Part shown: in pieces, positions 53,970 to 60,423 of the stretch
Layout of the letters: each line of letters begins with the position of its first letter
Numbering within the stretch: the stretch's first letter is position 1
NCBI RefSeq assembly: GCF_009183655.1
Contig: NZ_WEIO01000012.1
Span: 1 to 60,423 of the forward strand
Reading direction: 5' to 3'
DNA: 60,423 nucleotides
Source of the DNA: Bacillus aerolatus
GTDB taxonomy: Bacteria; Bacillota; Bacilli; Bacillales; Domibacillaceae
Translations under genes and position numbers: made by a program
Notes under the pieces: model-generated
Databases searched by the model: none
Seen by the model: the letters and a program-made list of their open reading frames with translations, nothing else
Told to the model about the DNA's origin: nothing

Positions 53970-55166
53970 ATGAAAAAACATATTACAGGAAATAAAGTGG
54001 TTAAATCTATCGTGTTAGCAGGAGTACTTTCAGTTGGCGTTTTAGCCGGAGGACAAATTAGTGAAGCGGCCCAAAACGACCATGCAAAAGCAGTTTCTGT
54101 TAAAGCACAAGCAAATGCACATGCATCTTTAACAGCTAAAGACCATGCTGCTTCTAATTCTGCCGTACAAGTAAAAGCAGAAGTTAGAGAAGTACAGGTG
54201 AAGGCACATAAAGAGCAGGTGAAACCAGTAAAACCTGTAGTAGAGAAAAAACAGCCAAAAGTAATAACTGAAGTTAAGGAAAAGCAGAATAAATCAGCAG
54301 TAAACAAGGCTAATTCTCAAGCAAGTGCACATGCGAGTGAGACAGCCAAAGCAAATGCTTCTCTAAACTCAGCTGTTTTAGCAACTGGAACAAAAGAAAC
54401 TGTGGAGAAAAAGACTGATGCAGTGACTGAAGGAACAGAAGAAGTTGTAGAGAAAACAACTGACGTAGTAACTGAGGGAACAGAAGTTGAAGTAAAACAA
54501 AATAAATCAGCAGTAAACAAGGCTAACTCTCAAGCAAGTGTACATGCGAGTGAGACAGCTAAAGCGAATGCTTCTCTAAACTCAGCTGTTTTAGCAACTG
54601 AAACAAAGGAAACTGTAGAAGAAACAACAGATGCAGTGACTGAAGGAACAGAAGAAGTTGTAGAGGAAACAACAGATGCAGTGACTGAAGGAACAGAAGA
54701 AGCTGTAGAAGAAACAACAGATACAGTGACTGAAGGAACAGAAGAAGTTGTAGAGAAAACAACTGACGTAGTAACTGAGGGAACAGAAGTTGAAGTAAAA
54801 CAAAATAGATCAGCAGTAAACAAGGCTAGCTCTCAAGCAAGTGTACATGCGAGTGAGACGGCTAAAGCGAATGCTTCTCTAAACTCAGCTGTTTTAGTAA
54901 CTGAAACAAAGGAAACTGTAGAAGAAACAACAGATACAGTGATTGAAGGATCAAAAGAAGCTGTAGAGGAAACAACAGATGCAGTAACCGAAGATGAAAA
55001 AGAGATTAAGGAAAAAGTAAATGTATCTGTGACTAACAAATTCAACTCTCAAGCTGGTGAACAAGCAAGTGAAAAAGCCAAAGCAAATGCTTCCGTAAAT
55101 TCAGCTGTTCTTGCAACTGAGATTGAAGTGGTTGCTGTAGCAGAAACAGATACTACAGTAGAATAA
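53970..55166 (+). CDS. exported modular repeat protein, unknown function
   Basis: Not recognised. 398 residues from ATG 53970 after AAGGAG. Signal peptide 1-34 (KKHITGNKVVK, hydrophobic 13-29, cleavage near SEAAQ). The mature chain alternates two modules. Module A, about 31 residues, Ala/Ser/Asn-rich (core NSQASVHASETAKANASLNS): near 44-68 (degenerate), 107-138, 178-209, 279-310, 353-382. Module B, 15-residue acidic units like VEETTDAVTEGTEEV: two at 143-171, four at 213-271, two at 315-343. No cysteine, no sortase motif, no membrane anchor. Repeats suggest a secreted fibrous or surface protein, perhaps amphipathic helices; this is inference. Confidence 0.78.
   Translation: MKKHITGNKVVKSIVLAGVLSVGVLAGGQISEAAQNDHAKAVSVKAQANAHASLTAKDHAASNSAVQVKAEVREVQVKAHKEQVKPVKPVVEKKQPKVITEVKEKQNKSAVNKANSQASAHASETAKANASLNSAVLATGTKETVEKKTDAVTEGTEEVVEKTTDVVTEGTEVEVKQNKSAVNKANSQASVHASETAKANASLNSAVLATETKETVEETTDAVTEGTEEVVEETTDAVTEGTEEAVEETTDTVTEGTEEVVEKTTDVVTEGTEVEVKQNRSAVNKASSQASVHASETAKANASLNSAVLVTETKETVEETTDTVIEGSKEAVEETTDAVTEDEKEIKEKVNVSVTNKFNSQAGEQASEKAKANASVNSAVLATEIEVVAVAETDTTVE
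54288..55116 (+). repeat. in-gene tandem modular repeat region
   Basis: Module A copies (about 95 bp) at 54288-54385, 54501-54597, 54804-54900 and 55026-55116; the first three are nearly identical. Between them, 45-bp module-B units occur in blocks of two, four and two. The near identity suggests recent duplication or gene conversion and likely copy-number variation among strains. Confidence 0.9.
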
Positions 55167-55252
55167 TCATTGTTAATTAATCAACCGCTATTTAACCTTG
55201 ATATGATAAGGATAACTTTATTTTGTGTTTCTGCATATTAGATGCATAAATA

Positions 55253-55316
55253 AAAGAACGTAAAAAATACGGACTTAAAGGCGCTCGTCGTGCACCTCAG
55301 TTCTCAAAACGTTAAT
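55253..55316 (+). repeat. right copy of the rpsI 3'-end direct repeat (candidate attachment site)
   Basis: Reads in frame as the last 20 codons of rpsI plus TAA, but has no start or ribosome-binding site and stops lie just upstream, so it is not a gene. One mismatch to 52260-52323, a Gly third position. Its neighbour at 55327 is a terminator, so this may be the original chromosomal rpsI end. Confidence 0.9.
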
Positions 55317-55326
55317 ATGTCTTTCC

Positions 55327-55355
55327 AAACCCCAGCCATCTGGCTGGGGTTTTTT
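55327..55355 (+). terminator. terminator after the right repeat copy
   Basis: AAACCCCAGCCA / TGGCTGGGGTTT with a very short loop, then TTTG. Likely the ancestral rpsI terminator, now ending the insert operon. Confidence 0.9.
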
Positions 55356-55367
55356 GATTTTGGAGAC

Positions 55368-55396
55368 TCATATTTCCCTCCCTTGTCCCATATGAT
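55368..55396 (+). promoter_or_regulatory. sigma-E-type (mother-cell) promoter of cwlD
   Basis: TCATATT (55368-55374), 14-bp spacer, CATATGAT (55389-55396): good fit to the sigma-E consensus KMATATT-N14-CATACAHT. cwlD of B. subtilis is expressed during sporulation, in agreement. Confidence 0.65.
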
Positions 55397-55426
55397 GGCA
55401 ACAAGAGGGGGAAAAGGGGGAGTCGG

Positions 55427-56131
55427 ATGAGAGGATGGAAAAGGATGCTTGCTGTTTTACTCGGCAGTGCCATCCTTATTTTTGTCATTCAATCGTGGGG
55501 AGCCGAGCGTGAATCATGGAAGCCCTGGAATTTGCCGCTTTCGGGGAAAATTGTTTATTTAGATGCTGGGCATGGCGGACCAGATGGGGGAGCAGGGGAC
55601 AAGGAGGCACTTGAAAAAGATATTGCGCTGGTCGTCACTAAAAAGGTCCGTGATTATTTACAGGGGCAGGGAGCCCTTGTTTTAATGACGAGAGAAAAAG
55701 ATGTCGATCTTGCTTCTCCTGATACACAGTCCTACCGTTTAAGAAAAACAGAAGACTTAAAAAAGCGGCTGAGTTTAATTAATGAGTCAAAAGCGGATCT
55801 TTTTTTAAGCATTCATTTAAATGCGATTCCTTCTCCCCGCTGGAGAGGAGCACAAACGTTTTTTGCTCCCCACATGCAAGAAAACAAGAGAGTGGCCAAA
55901 TCCATACAAGAAGAGCTCGTTTCGAATCTGGAAAATACACAAAGAGAAGCGAAAGCGATCAATCATGTGTATTTATTGACGTATGCAGAAAAGCCAGGAG
56001 CACTTGTAGAGGTTGGTTTTTTATCAAACCCGGCGGAAAAGCAGGATTTGTTGACCGAAAAGTATCAGGATAAAGTAGCAGCTTCCATTTACAAAGGCAT
56101 TATGAGGTATTTAGAGGAAAGTGAAGGATAA
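55427..56131 (+). CDS. cwlD: CwlD, N-acetylmuramoyl-L-alanine amidase
   Basis: With PdaA makes the muramic-delta-lactam of spore cortex, needed for germination. 234 residues: N-terminal membrane anchor/signal (about 7-25), Amidase_3 domain with zinc ligands in LDAGHGGPDGG (His), LFLSIHLNAIPS (His), and the catalytic Glu in LVEVGFLSN. GGGGGAG precedes ATG 55427. It lies just after the insert and keeps its own promoter. Confidence 0.94.
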   Translation: MRGWKRMLAVLLGSAILIFVIQSWGAERESWKPWNLPLSGKIVYLDAGHGGPDGGAGDKEALEKDIALVVTKKVRDYLQGQGALVLMTREKDVDLASPDTQSYRLRKTEDLKKRLSLINESKADLFLSIHLNAIPSPRWRGAQTFFAPHMQENKRVAKSIQEELVSNLENTQREAKAINHVYLLTYAEKPGALVEVGFLSNPAEKQDLLTEKYQDKVAASIYKGIMRYLEESEG

Positions 56132-56159
56132 GGGCGCTAAAAAGCTCTGTCCTTTTTTT
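56128..56159 (+). terminator. weak terminator after cwlD
   Basis: AAGG..GCT / AGC....CCTT around an AAAA loop, followed by T7. The stem is interrupted, so efficiency is uncertain. Confidence 0.5.
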
Positions 56160-56221
56160 GATTTGTCAATGTGTTATACTATACGAGAGAAAAACGAAGA
56201 GAATAAAGGATGGTGTGCGGC

Positions 56222-57286
56222 GTGGTAACGGAAGAACGAGTAAGGGATATATTAAGTCAAATGAAAGATCCTTTTTTACATAAAACGTTAGCGGAAACGA
56301 ACGGGATTACTGAGATTAGCATTAAAGAAGAAAAGCGGCATGTCAGTGTGAAAGTGGCTATTGCCCAAACTGGGACGTCAGAACAGCTGCAGCTGCAAAT
56401 GCAGATTGTTGAGGCATTAAAAGAAGCCGGTGCAAACACAGTCGGCATCCGTTTTACTGAGCTCCCGCCGGAAGAGCTGGCTAAATATCGCGGATCGGAA
56501 AACGATCAGAACAATGATCACAGCTTGCTGTCTCCGGGAAGCAACACAACGTTTATCGCTATTGCGAGCGGAAAAGGCGGCGTCGGTAAATCTACTGTTT
56601 CCGTCAACCTTGCCGTGGCTCTTGCCCGCTTAGGCAAGAAAGTAGGGCTTGTGGATGCGGATATTTATGGCTTTAGTGTGCCGGATATGATGGGAATTAC
56701 GAAGCGGCCTGTCGTGCGCGGAGAAAAAATTATTCCTGTAGAACGTTTCGGGGTGAAAGTCATTTCAATGGGCTTTTTTGTGGACGATAATGCACCCGTT
56801 ATTTGGCGTGGACCTATGCTTGGAAAAATGTTGAATAACTTCTTTGAAGAAGTGGAATGGGGAGAATTGGATTACCTGTTGCTTGACTTGCCGCCAGGTA
56901 CAGGTGATGTCGCGCTTGACGTGCATTCCATGATCCCTCACTCTAAAGAAATCATCGTTTCTACGCCGCACCCGACGGCAGCGTTTGTAGCAGCCCGCGC
57001 CGGAGCAATGGCTTTACAGACAGATCATGAATTGATTGGTGTCATTGAAAACATGGCGTACTTTGAAAGCAAGAAAACCGGAGAAAAAGAATATGTCTTT
57101 GGCCGTGGCGGCGGAGATAAATTGGCGGATGAACTGCGCACAGAAGTGTTAGGCAGACTGCCGCTTCAGCAGCCAGATTGGAATGAGGAAGACTTTGCTC
57201 CTTCCATCTATGCTGAAGACCATAAACTTGGTTTGATTTATCAGGAAATTGCTGAAAAGGTTATCAGCAAACTAAACAGCAAATAA
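56222..57286 (+). CDS. salA: SalA/Mrp-family P-loop ATPase
   Basis: Mrp/Nbp35 family. In B. subtilis SalA activates exoprotease expression by repressing scoC; relatives carry Fe-S clusters. About 354 residues from GTG 56222 (AAAGGAT upstream; ATG 56210 overlaps that site). N-terminal MIP18-like domain (about 1-85), deviant Walker A SGKGGVGKST (about 117-126), VDADIYGFSVPDMMG, LLLDLPPGTGDVALD. No CxxC near the C-terminus, as in SalA. Confidence 0.92.
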   Translation: MVTEERVRDILSQMKDPFLHKTLAETNGITEISIKEEKRHVSVKVAIAQTGTSEQLQLQMQIVEALKEAGANTVGIRFTELPPEELAKYRGSENDQNNDHSLLSPGSNTTFIAIASGKGGVGKSTVSVNLAVALARLGKKVGLVDADIYGFSVPDMMGITKRPVVRGEKIIPVERFGVKVISMGFFVDDNAPVIWRGPMLGKMLNNFFEEVEWGELDYLLLDLPPGTGDVALDVHSMIPHSKEIIVSTPHPTAAFVAARAGAMALQTDHELIGVIENMAYFESKKTGEKEYVFGRGGGDKLADELRTEVLGRLPLQQPDWNEEDFAPSIYAEDHKLGLIYQEIAEKVISKLNSK

Positions 57287-57289
57287 ACG

Positions 57290-57331
57290 AAAAGACAGCC
57301 GGCAAGCGAAATTGCCCGGCTGTCTTTTTTG
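57290..57331. terminator. bidirectional terminator between salA and gerD
   Basis: AAAAGACAGCCGG / CCGGCTGTCTTTT, with T-runs on both strands, between convergent genes. Confidence 0.93.
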
Positions 57332-57333
57332 AT

Positions 57334-57948
57334 TTATTGTCCGCCGCCCCCGCCTTTTTGCTGTTCTTGCTGGGCGCCGCCCTCTTGTTTCTTTTCTCCT
57401 TCTGCCTGCTCACTCGCGGCTTTTAACAAGATATCCTGTATTTTCGCTTTATAAAGAGGACTTTCAAACGTCTCGCTCATTACCTTTTGCAAGTGCTCGC
57501 GATATTCTTTGCTTTTCAACAGCTTTGTTATATTCTTTTCATTCTCGGGATCCTGCATGATATCCAGCATCATTTTTTGATACTCGGGATCCTTCATCAA
57601 TGCTTTTAACAACTCTTCCTGCTCTTTCTTCATTCCTTTAGCGACAGCACCGGCGAATTTAGGATCTTTAAAAGCCTCTTTCCAAAATTTCTCTCCTTTT
57701 TCAGAAAGCAGCGTTTCTTCTATCGTTTGAGCGACAATTTTTTGATCCATCACAAGCTGCTGCTTTATTTTCTCATCTTTCATCATTTCTTGAAGGGCTG
57801 CTTTTCCATCGTCTGTTTTCAATATATCAACGACCATTTTTTTCGTCGCTTCATAATCCATTTGGGCGTTTCCAGTATCTGCCGCATTTCCTCCGCAAGC
57901 AGCTAGAGAAAAGCTAAGCAAGAGGAGCGGCAAAGCAAATTTCCACAT
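57334..57948 (-). CDS. gerD: GerD, germination lipoprotein
   Basis: Inner spore-membrane lipoprotein needed for rapid nutrient germination and for germinosome clustering of Ger receptors. 204 residues; start ATG at 57948 (AAAGGAG upstream on the minus strand), dropping 17 residues of the longer frame. Lipobox LAAC within FSLAACGG (Cys near 19). Mature part is helical and charged, with alternating DP-type repeats (KDEK, KDPK, KDPEY, QDPENE). C-terminus is Gln/Gly-rich. Confidence 0.92.
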   Translation of the reverse strand: MWKFALPLLLLSFSLAACGGNAADTGNAQMDYEATKKMVVDILKTDDGKAALQEMMKDEKIKQQLVMDQKIVAQTIEETLLSEKGEKFWKEAFKDPKFAGAVAKGMKKEQEELLKALMKDPEYQKMMLDIMQDPENEKNITKLLKSKEYREHLQKVMSETFESPLYKAKIQDILLKAASEQAEGEKKQEGGAQQEQQKGGGGGQ

Positions 57949-58091
57949 AGAGAAGCTCCTTTCCAAGCCTTTTCTTATTGTTAATATGAACAGCGGCAAA
58001 GAAATTATTCAGGGGCATGTCTTTGTCTAGATTTTTTCAATTTTCGTTGTTACAATCAGAAAGGGGTAACTACACAGTTGGGGGTAACAAG

Positions 58092-58703
58092 GTGACAATC
58101 CGGAATTGGATCAGGTTTTTTGTACATACATTATTAATTGGCGGGCTTGCTGCAAGTATTCTTGGTTTTTTTATCCGCTGGGATGAATTAGCTCCATTGA
58201 TCAGCAGCGGCGGATGGAAAGACATATTTTCCATTTTAGCTTGGCACATATTTGTCGGTTTCACATTCAGTGTAATTAGCCAAATGGGCTTTTTCGCTTA
58301 TTTAACGGTTCATCAATTTGGGGCAAGCATGTTTCGGTCATTTTGGAACAGTGTACAATTTGTAATTATTGCTTTCGTTCTATTTGATCTCGTTTATTTT
58401 CGTTTTCAAGCGTTTGCCGATAAAGGCGAATCTCTTTTGCCTTACATTAGTCTGGCCGGTTTGCTTTTTCTTATTGGACTTTTAACCGCCTATTTCAAAG
58501 CAAGACAATCAAGCAAAAGCGTCTTTATCTCCGCGTTGTTTTTTATGATTGTCGTCACAGTCCTTGAGTGGCTGCCGGTTCTGCAAGCGAATGATGGAAA
58601 GTGGCTGTACATTATGTTGTTCACTTTGCTGCCATGCAATGCATTCCAATTGCTCGCTTTACCAAGATACAATCAACGAACAGCCAAAAAAAGCGGCGCC
58701 TAA
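58092..58703 (+). CDS. kbaA: KbaA, KinB-pathway activation membrane protein
   Basis: Promotes KinB signalling into the phosphorelay at sporulation onset. About 203 residues from GTG 58092 (GGGGGT upstream; the frame is open back to 58017 but lacks a site). Six predicted helices at about 8-30, 47-70, 83-108, 117-138, 146-165 and 173-192. SQMGFFAYLTVHQFGASMFR is the conserved core. The stop codon lies in the loop of its own terminator. Confidence 0.9.
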   Translation: MTIRNWIRFFVHTLLIGGLAASILGFFIRWDELAPLISSGGWKDIFSILAWHIFVGFTFSVISQMGFFAYLTVHQFGASMFRSFWNSVQFVIIAFVLFDLVYFRFQAFADKGESLLPYISLAGLLFLIGLLTAYFKARQSSKSVFISALFFMIVVTVLEWLPVLQANDGKWLYIMLFTLLPCNAFQLLALPRYNQRTAKKSGA

Positions 58704-58720
58704 AGGCGCCGCTTTTTTTT
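58685..58720 (+). terminator. terminator overlapping the kbaA stop
   Basis: AAAAAAAGCGGCGCC / GGCGCCGCTTTTTTTT with the loop TAAA, which includes the kbaA stop. The 5' arm encodes the last residues of KbaA. Confidence 0.93.
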
Positions 58721-58769
58721 ATGTTTAGGGAACTATAAAATAATCGCATGGTGGATACCTTTGCTAATG

Positions 58770-58955
58770 GGGTGGGCCTGCGGCAAGCGTAGGAGCCTAG
58801 CCCCTCGAGATCAAGTAACCTTTCACCAATGAAGTCAAAAAGCGGAGCCGACTGTTCTGGGGCGACTGGCATATGACCTCGAGCCCCAAGGAGGCGCAGC
58901 TAGACATTGGTGAAAGAACATTTTTGCCTGGGGCTGATCAAGGCGCTTGCGCTTT
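58770..58955. repeat. dispersed intergenic repeat, copy E (long, inverted)
   Basis: Contains GGAGCCTAGCCCCTCGAG (58792-58809), then, inverted, a stretch whose reverse complement starts TGTCTAGCTGCGCC and continues GGGGCTCGAGGTCATATGCC, matching copy A. Ends AAGGCGCTTGCGCTTTT. Inside, CTTTCACCAATG (58820-58831) and CATTGGTGAAAG (58905-58916) form a perfect 12-bp inverted repeat. It fills the kbaA-pdaB gap. Confidence 0.7.
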
Positions 58956-58971
58956 TGTTCATGATATTCAC

Positions 58972-59718
58972 TTAAGGAATAGGCTTCGTTTCTACTTTCC
59001 CGTTTGCGATTAATTCAGAAACGGTCACAAGCTTGCCTGCTGATCGGGAAGCCTCAATGACGTCGGGAAGCACGGCATTTGTTTGCTTAGCTGAATCTGA
59101 CGCATGCATAAACAAGATGTCTCCGTTTCTTGCTTCTTTTGCCTTAGATAAAATAAAAGATTTACCAGGATTTTTCCAATCGTTTGTATCAATACTCCAA
59201 TGAACATACGTTAAATTCATGTCTTCTGCTACTTGAAGAGCCTCTTGATTAAAGTGGCCGGTCGGCGCGCGAAGCAATTTGATTTGTTCAATTTGCAGTT
59301 TGTTAAACACTTCTTGTGCTTTTAACACGTCTTTTTTAATTTCTTCTTTCGTCATAGATGTATAATCAACATAATTATAACCGAGCAAGCCGATTTCAAA
59401 ATGATGCTCTTTCATTTTTTTCACAAGATCGGGGTGGCGTTCCGCCCAAGAACCCGACAAGAAAAAAGTGGCTTTTGCTTTATGACGGATCAGCGTCTGG
59501 ACGATTTGGGCTGCCTTTTCATCACCCCAGCCAATATCAAATGTTAAAGCAACTCCTTTTTCTCCTTTATAAATCGCTTTAGGAGAATCTTTCTCTGAAA
59601 AAACGGGGATGCCCAAAGAATTCTGGGTAAACAATAAAAGAGCTGTAAAAAATGAAACAGAAACTAGCAGTAAAACCTGCTTCGTTTTTTTTGCATGTAA
59701 AGTATAAAAAAAAGTCAT
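58972..59718 (-). CDS. pdaB: PdaB, polysaccharide-deacetylase-like sporulation protein
   Basis: NodB-fold protein required to maintain spores late in sporulation. 248 residues: N-terminal membrane anchor (about 13-35), motif 1 LTFDIGWGDEKA (Asp kept, second Asp replaced), ATFFLSGSWAERHPDLV, and the motif-2 position reading EIGLLGYNYVDY, without the HxxxH zinc ligands; RAPTGHFN and HASDSAKQTNAVLP follow. The missing histidines are also missing from B. subtilis PdaB as I recall it, so catalysis is doubtful. GGAGGGAG precedes the ATG at 59718. Confidence 0.9.
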   Translation of the reverse strand: MTFFYTLHAKKTKQVLLLVSVSFFTALLLFTQNSLGIPVFSEKDSPKAIYKGEKGVALTFDIGWGDEKAAQIVQTLIRHKAKATFFLSGSWAERHPDLVKKMKEHHFEIGLLGYNYVDYTSMTKEEIKKDVLKAQEVFNKLQIEQIKLLRAPTGHFNQEALQVAEDMNLTYVHWSIDTNDWKNPGKSFILSKAKEARNGDILFMHASDSAKQTNAVLPDVIEASRSAGKLVTVSELIANGKVETKPIP

Positions 59719-59846
59719 GCTCTCCCTCCGCTAAAAACGTCTTAATCAATTTTATGAGCATGTACACAAATATTATGACAAACAAATAGAATTGCCGAAT
59801 AGCATAGTAGTATGACGTCGAATAAAATTAAAAAATGGGTGATGAG

Positions 59847-60068
59847 ATGCTGGCACTTTTAATTAACGAAGAAGAAAAACGGGAAATCTATTACTTGATC
59901 AAGCGAGAGATGGACGAAATCTTGTTTGATCTTGGAGATTCACGAATAGACGAATCTGTTAAACGGTCCATGAAGAAAAAGTATGTACGGCTATTTGATC
60001 TGTTTAAGAGGGTAGCTACAGAAAAAGAATGTATGGAGTATTTAGTGTATCAACAAAATACACAATAA
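59847..60068 (+). CDS. small conserved hypothetical protein
   Basis: 73 residues from ATG 59847 (MLALLINEEEKREIYYLIKR), GGGTGATG upstream; ATG 59835 is possible. Highly charged, probably all helical (EMDEILFDLGDSRIDESVKR). Similar short proteins are common next to rrn operons in Bacillaceae in my memory; no function is known to me. Divergent from pdaB, just ahead of the rrn promoters. Confidence 0.65.
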   Translation: MLALLINEEEKREIYYLIKREMDEILFDLGDSRIDESVKRSMKKKYVRLFDLFKRVATEKECMEYLVYQQNTQ

Positions 60069-60083
60069 ATTTTAAAATAGTTA

Positions 60084-60198
60084 TTGACGAATGTGATTTG
60101 TTTGTGTTAAATTATTATTTGTCGCTGCAACACAAAGGAAGCGGCAAAGAAAACAATTTAAAAACTTGTTGACTTTCGTTAAAGCAAAATGATATGAT
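60084..60198 (+). promoter_or_regulatory. tandem rRNA promoters P1 and P2
   Basis: P1: TTGACG (60084-60089), 17 bp, TTAAAT (60107-60112). P2: TTGACT (60169-60174), 18 bp, TATGAT (60193-60198). Two promoters about 85 bp apart are usual for Bacillus rrn operons. The leader at 60232-60260 (TTGATCTTTGAAAACTGAAC onward) is the standard Bacillus 16S leader. Confidence 0.8.
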
Positions 60199-60306
60199 GT
60201 TTAAGTCGCTGTTAACGACAACTAACAAAAATTGATCTTTGAAAACTGAACAAAATACATGCCAGTAAGTTAATTCTTATTTTTAAAACATGAGCTATGC
60301 AAACAT

Positions 60307-60423
60307 CTTTTTGGAGAGTTTGATCCTGGCTCAGGACGAACGCTGGCGGCGTGCCTAATACATGCAAGTCGAGCGGACTTGACTGGAGCTTGCTCCAGTT
60401 CAAGTTAGCGGCGGACGGGTGAG
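60307..60423 (+). rRNA. 16S ribosomal RNA, 5' end (partial)
   Basis: Begins near 60307; AGAGTTTGATCCTGGCTCAG at 60315 is the universal 16S 5' motif, followed by GACGAACGCTGGCGGCGTGC. Runs off the window in the V1 region (GACTTGACTGGAGCTTGCTC). Same strand as the 23S-5S at the left edge. Confidence 0.97.

Larger units (their letters stand above)
52324..55252 (+). mobile_element. putative integrated element at the rpsI 3' end (no recombinase)
   Basis: About 2.9 kb flanked by 64-bp direct repeats of the rpsI end. It carries its own terminator next to rpsI, a gene-poor 500-bp stretch, and two tandem genes for exported low-complexity proteins. It occupies the place where B. subtilis has ybaJ-ybaK. 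No integrase or transposase is present and no terminal inverted repeats were seen, so it would be a remnant, a mobilised cargo island, or a single-crossover insertion product. Confidence 0.6.

Noticed and set aside
54530-54823. Minus-strand frames up to 97 codons in the repeat gene
   Set aside because: They are mirror images of the plus-strand repeats; the plus strand has the ribosome-binding site and signal peptide.
54288-55116. Regularly spaced repeats resembling a CRISPR array
   Set aside because: The units are in frame, translated, vary in length (45 and 95 bp) and the intervening sequences are also repeats; no spacer diversity.
52324-55252. Insertion sequence or prophage
   Set aside because: No transposase, integrase or phage gene, no terminal inverted repeats and no short target duplication; the flanking repeats are a gene tail.
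56163-56180. salA promoter from TTGTCA and TATACT
   Set aside because: The two boxes are only 6 bp apart; no better-spaced partner was found.
58972-59718. Loss of zinc-binding histidines in PdaB as a mutation in this strain
   Set aside because: B. subtilis PdaB, as I recall it, also lacks the HxxxH motif, so this is a family trait, not a defect here.

Overview
The window is a low-GC Gram-positive chromosome segment from an endospore-forming member of the Bacillaceae. The gene order matches, almost gene for gene, the origin-proximal region of Bacillus subtilis between two rRNA operons: 23S-5S / ctsR operon / radA / isoprenoid, tRNA-synthetase and sigH genes / secE-nusG / rplKAJL / rpoBC / str operon / S10-spc-alpha operons / ecf-truA / rplM-rpsI / cwlD-salA-gerD-kbaA-pdaB / next 16S. 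Sporulation and germination genes (sigH, cwlD, gerD, kbaA, pdaB) show a spore former. I cannot name the species.

Layout. 1-405: end of one rRNA operon (23S tail, 5S, terminator). 786-5449: CtsR-controlled stress operon (ctsR, mcsA, mcsB, clpC). 5479-9261: radA, a membrane PIN/TRAM protein, and ispD-ispF of the MEP pathway; disA, normally between radA and the PIN/TRAM gene, is missing. 9334-15731: gltX, a Cys T-box, cysE-cysS, mrnC, rlmB, rae1, sigH. 15803-20278: rpmG, secE, nusG, rplK, rplA, L10 leader, rplJ, rplL, a methyltransferase. 20526-32688: rpoB, rpoC, rplGB, rpsL, rpsG, fusA, tuf. 33043-47792: unbroken ribosomal-protein superoperon with secY, adk, map, infA and rpoA. 48079-52322: ECF transporter core, truA, rplM, rpsI. 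52324-55252: an accessory insert. 55427-60068: cell-wall, sporulation and germination genes. 60084-60423: promoters and first bases of the next 16S rRNA.

The housekeeping part is conventional: the genes make ribosomes, RNA polymerase, translation factors and the Sec channel, and are joined by leaders that look autoregulatory (T-box, L10 leader, L13 leader, hairpins before rplK and rplA, and structured leaders before tuf, rpsJ and ecfA1).

The exceptional part is the roughly 3-kb insert between rpsI and cwlD. It is bounded by a 64-bp direct repeat of the rpsI 3' end (63/64 identical; the one difference is a synonymous Gly codon). It carries two tandem genes for exported low-complexity proteins, one of which has five copies of an Ala/Ser/Asn-rich module alternating with 15-residue acidic Thr/Glu/Val repeats. 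It has no recombinase of its own. It looks like a remnant or dependent integrative element that uses the rpsI tail as its attachment site. A second non-coding theme is a degraded dispersed intergenic repeat family with at least five copies in the window.
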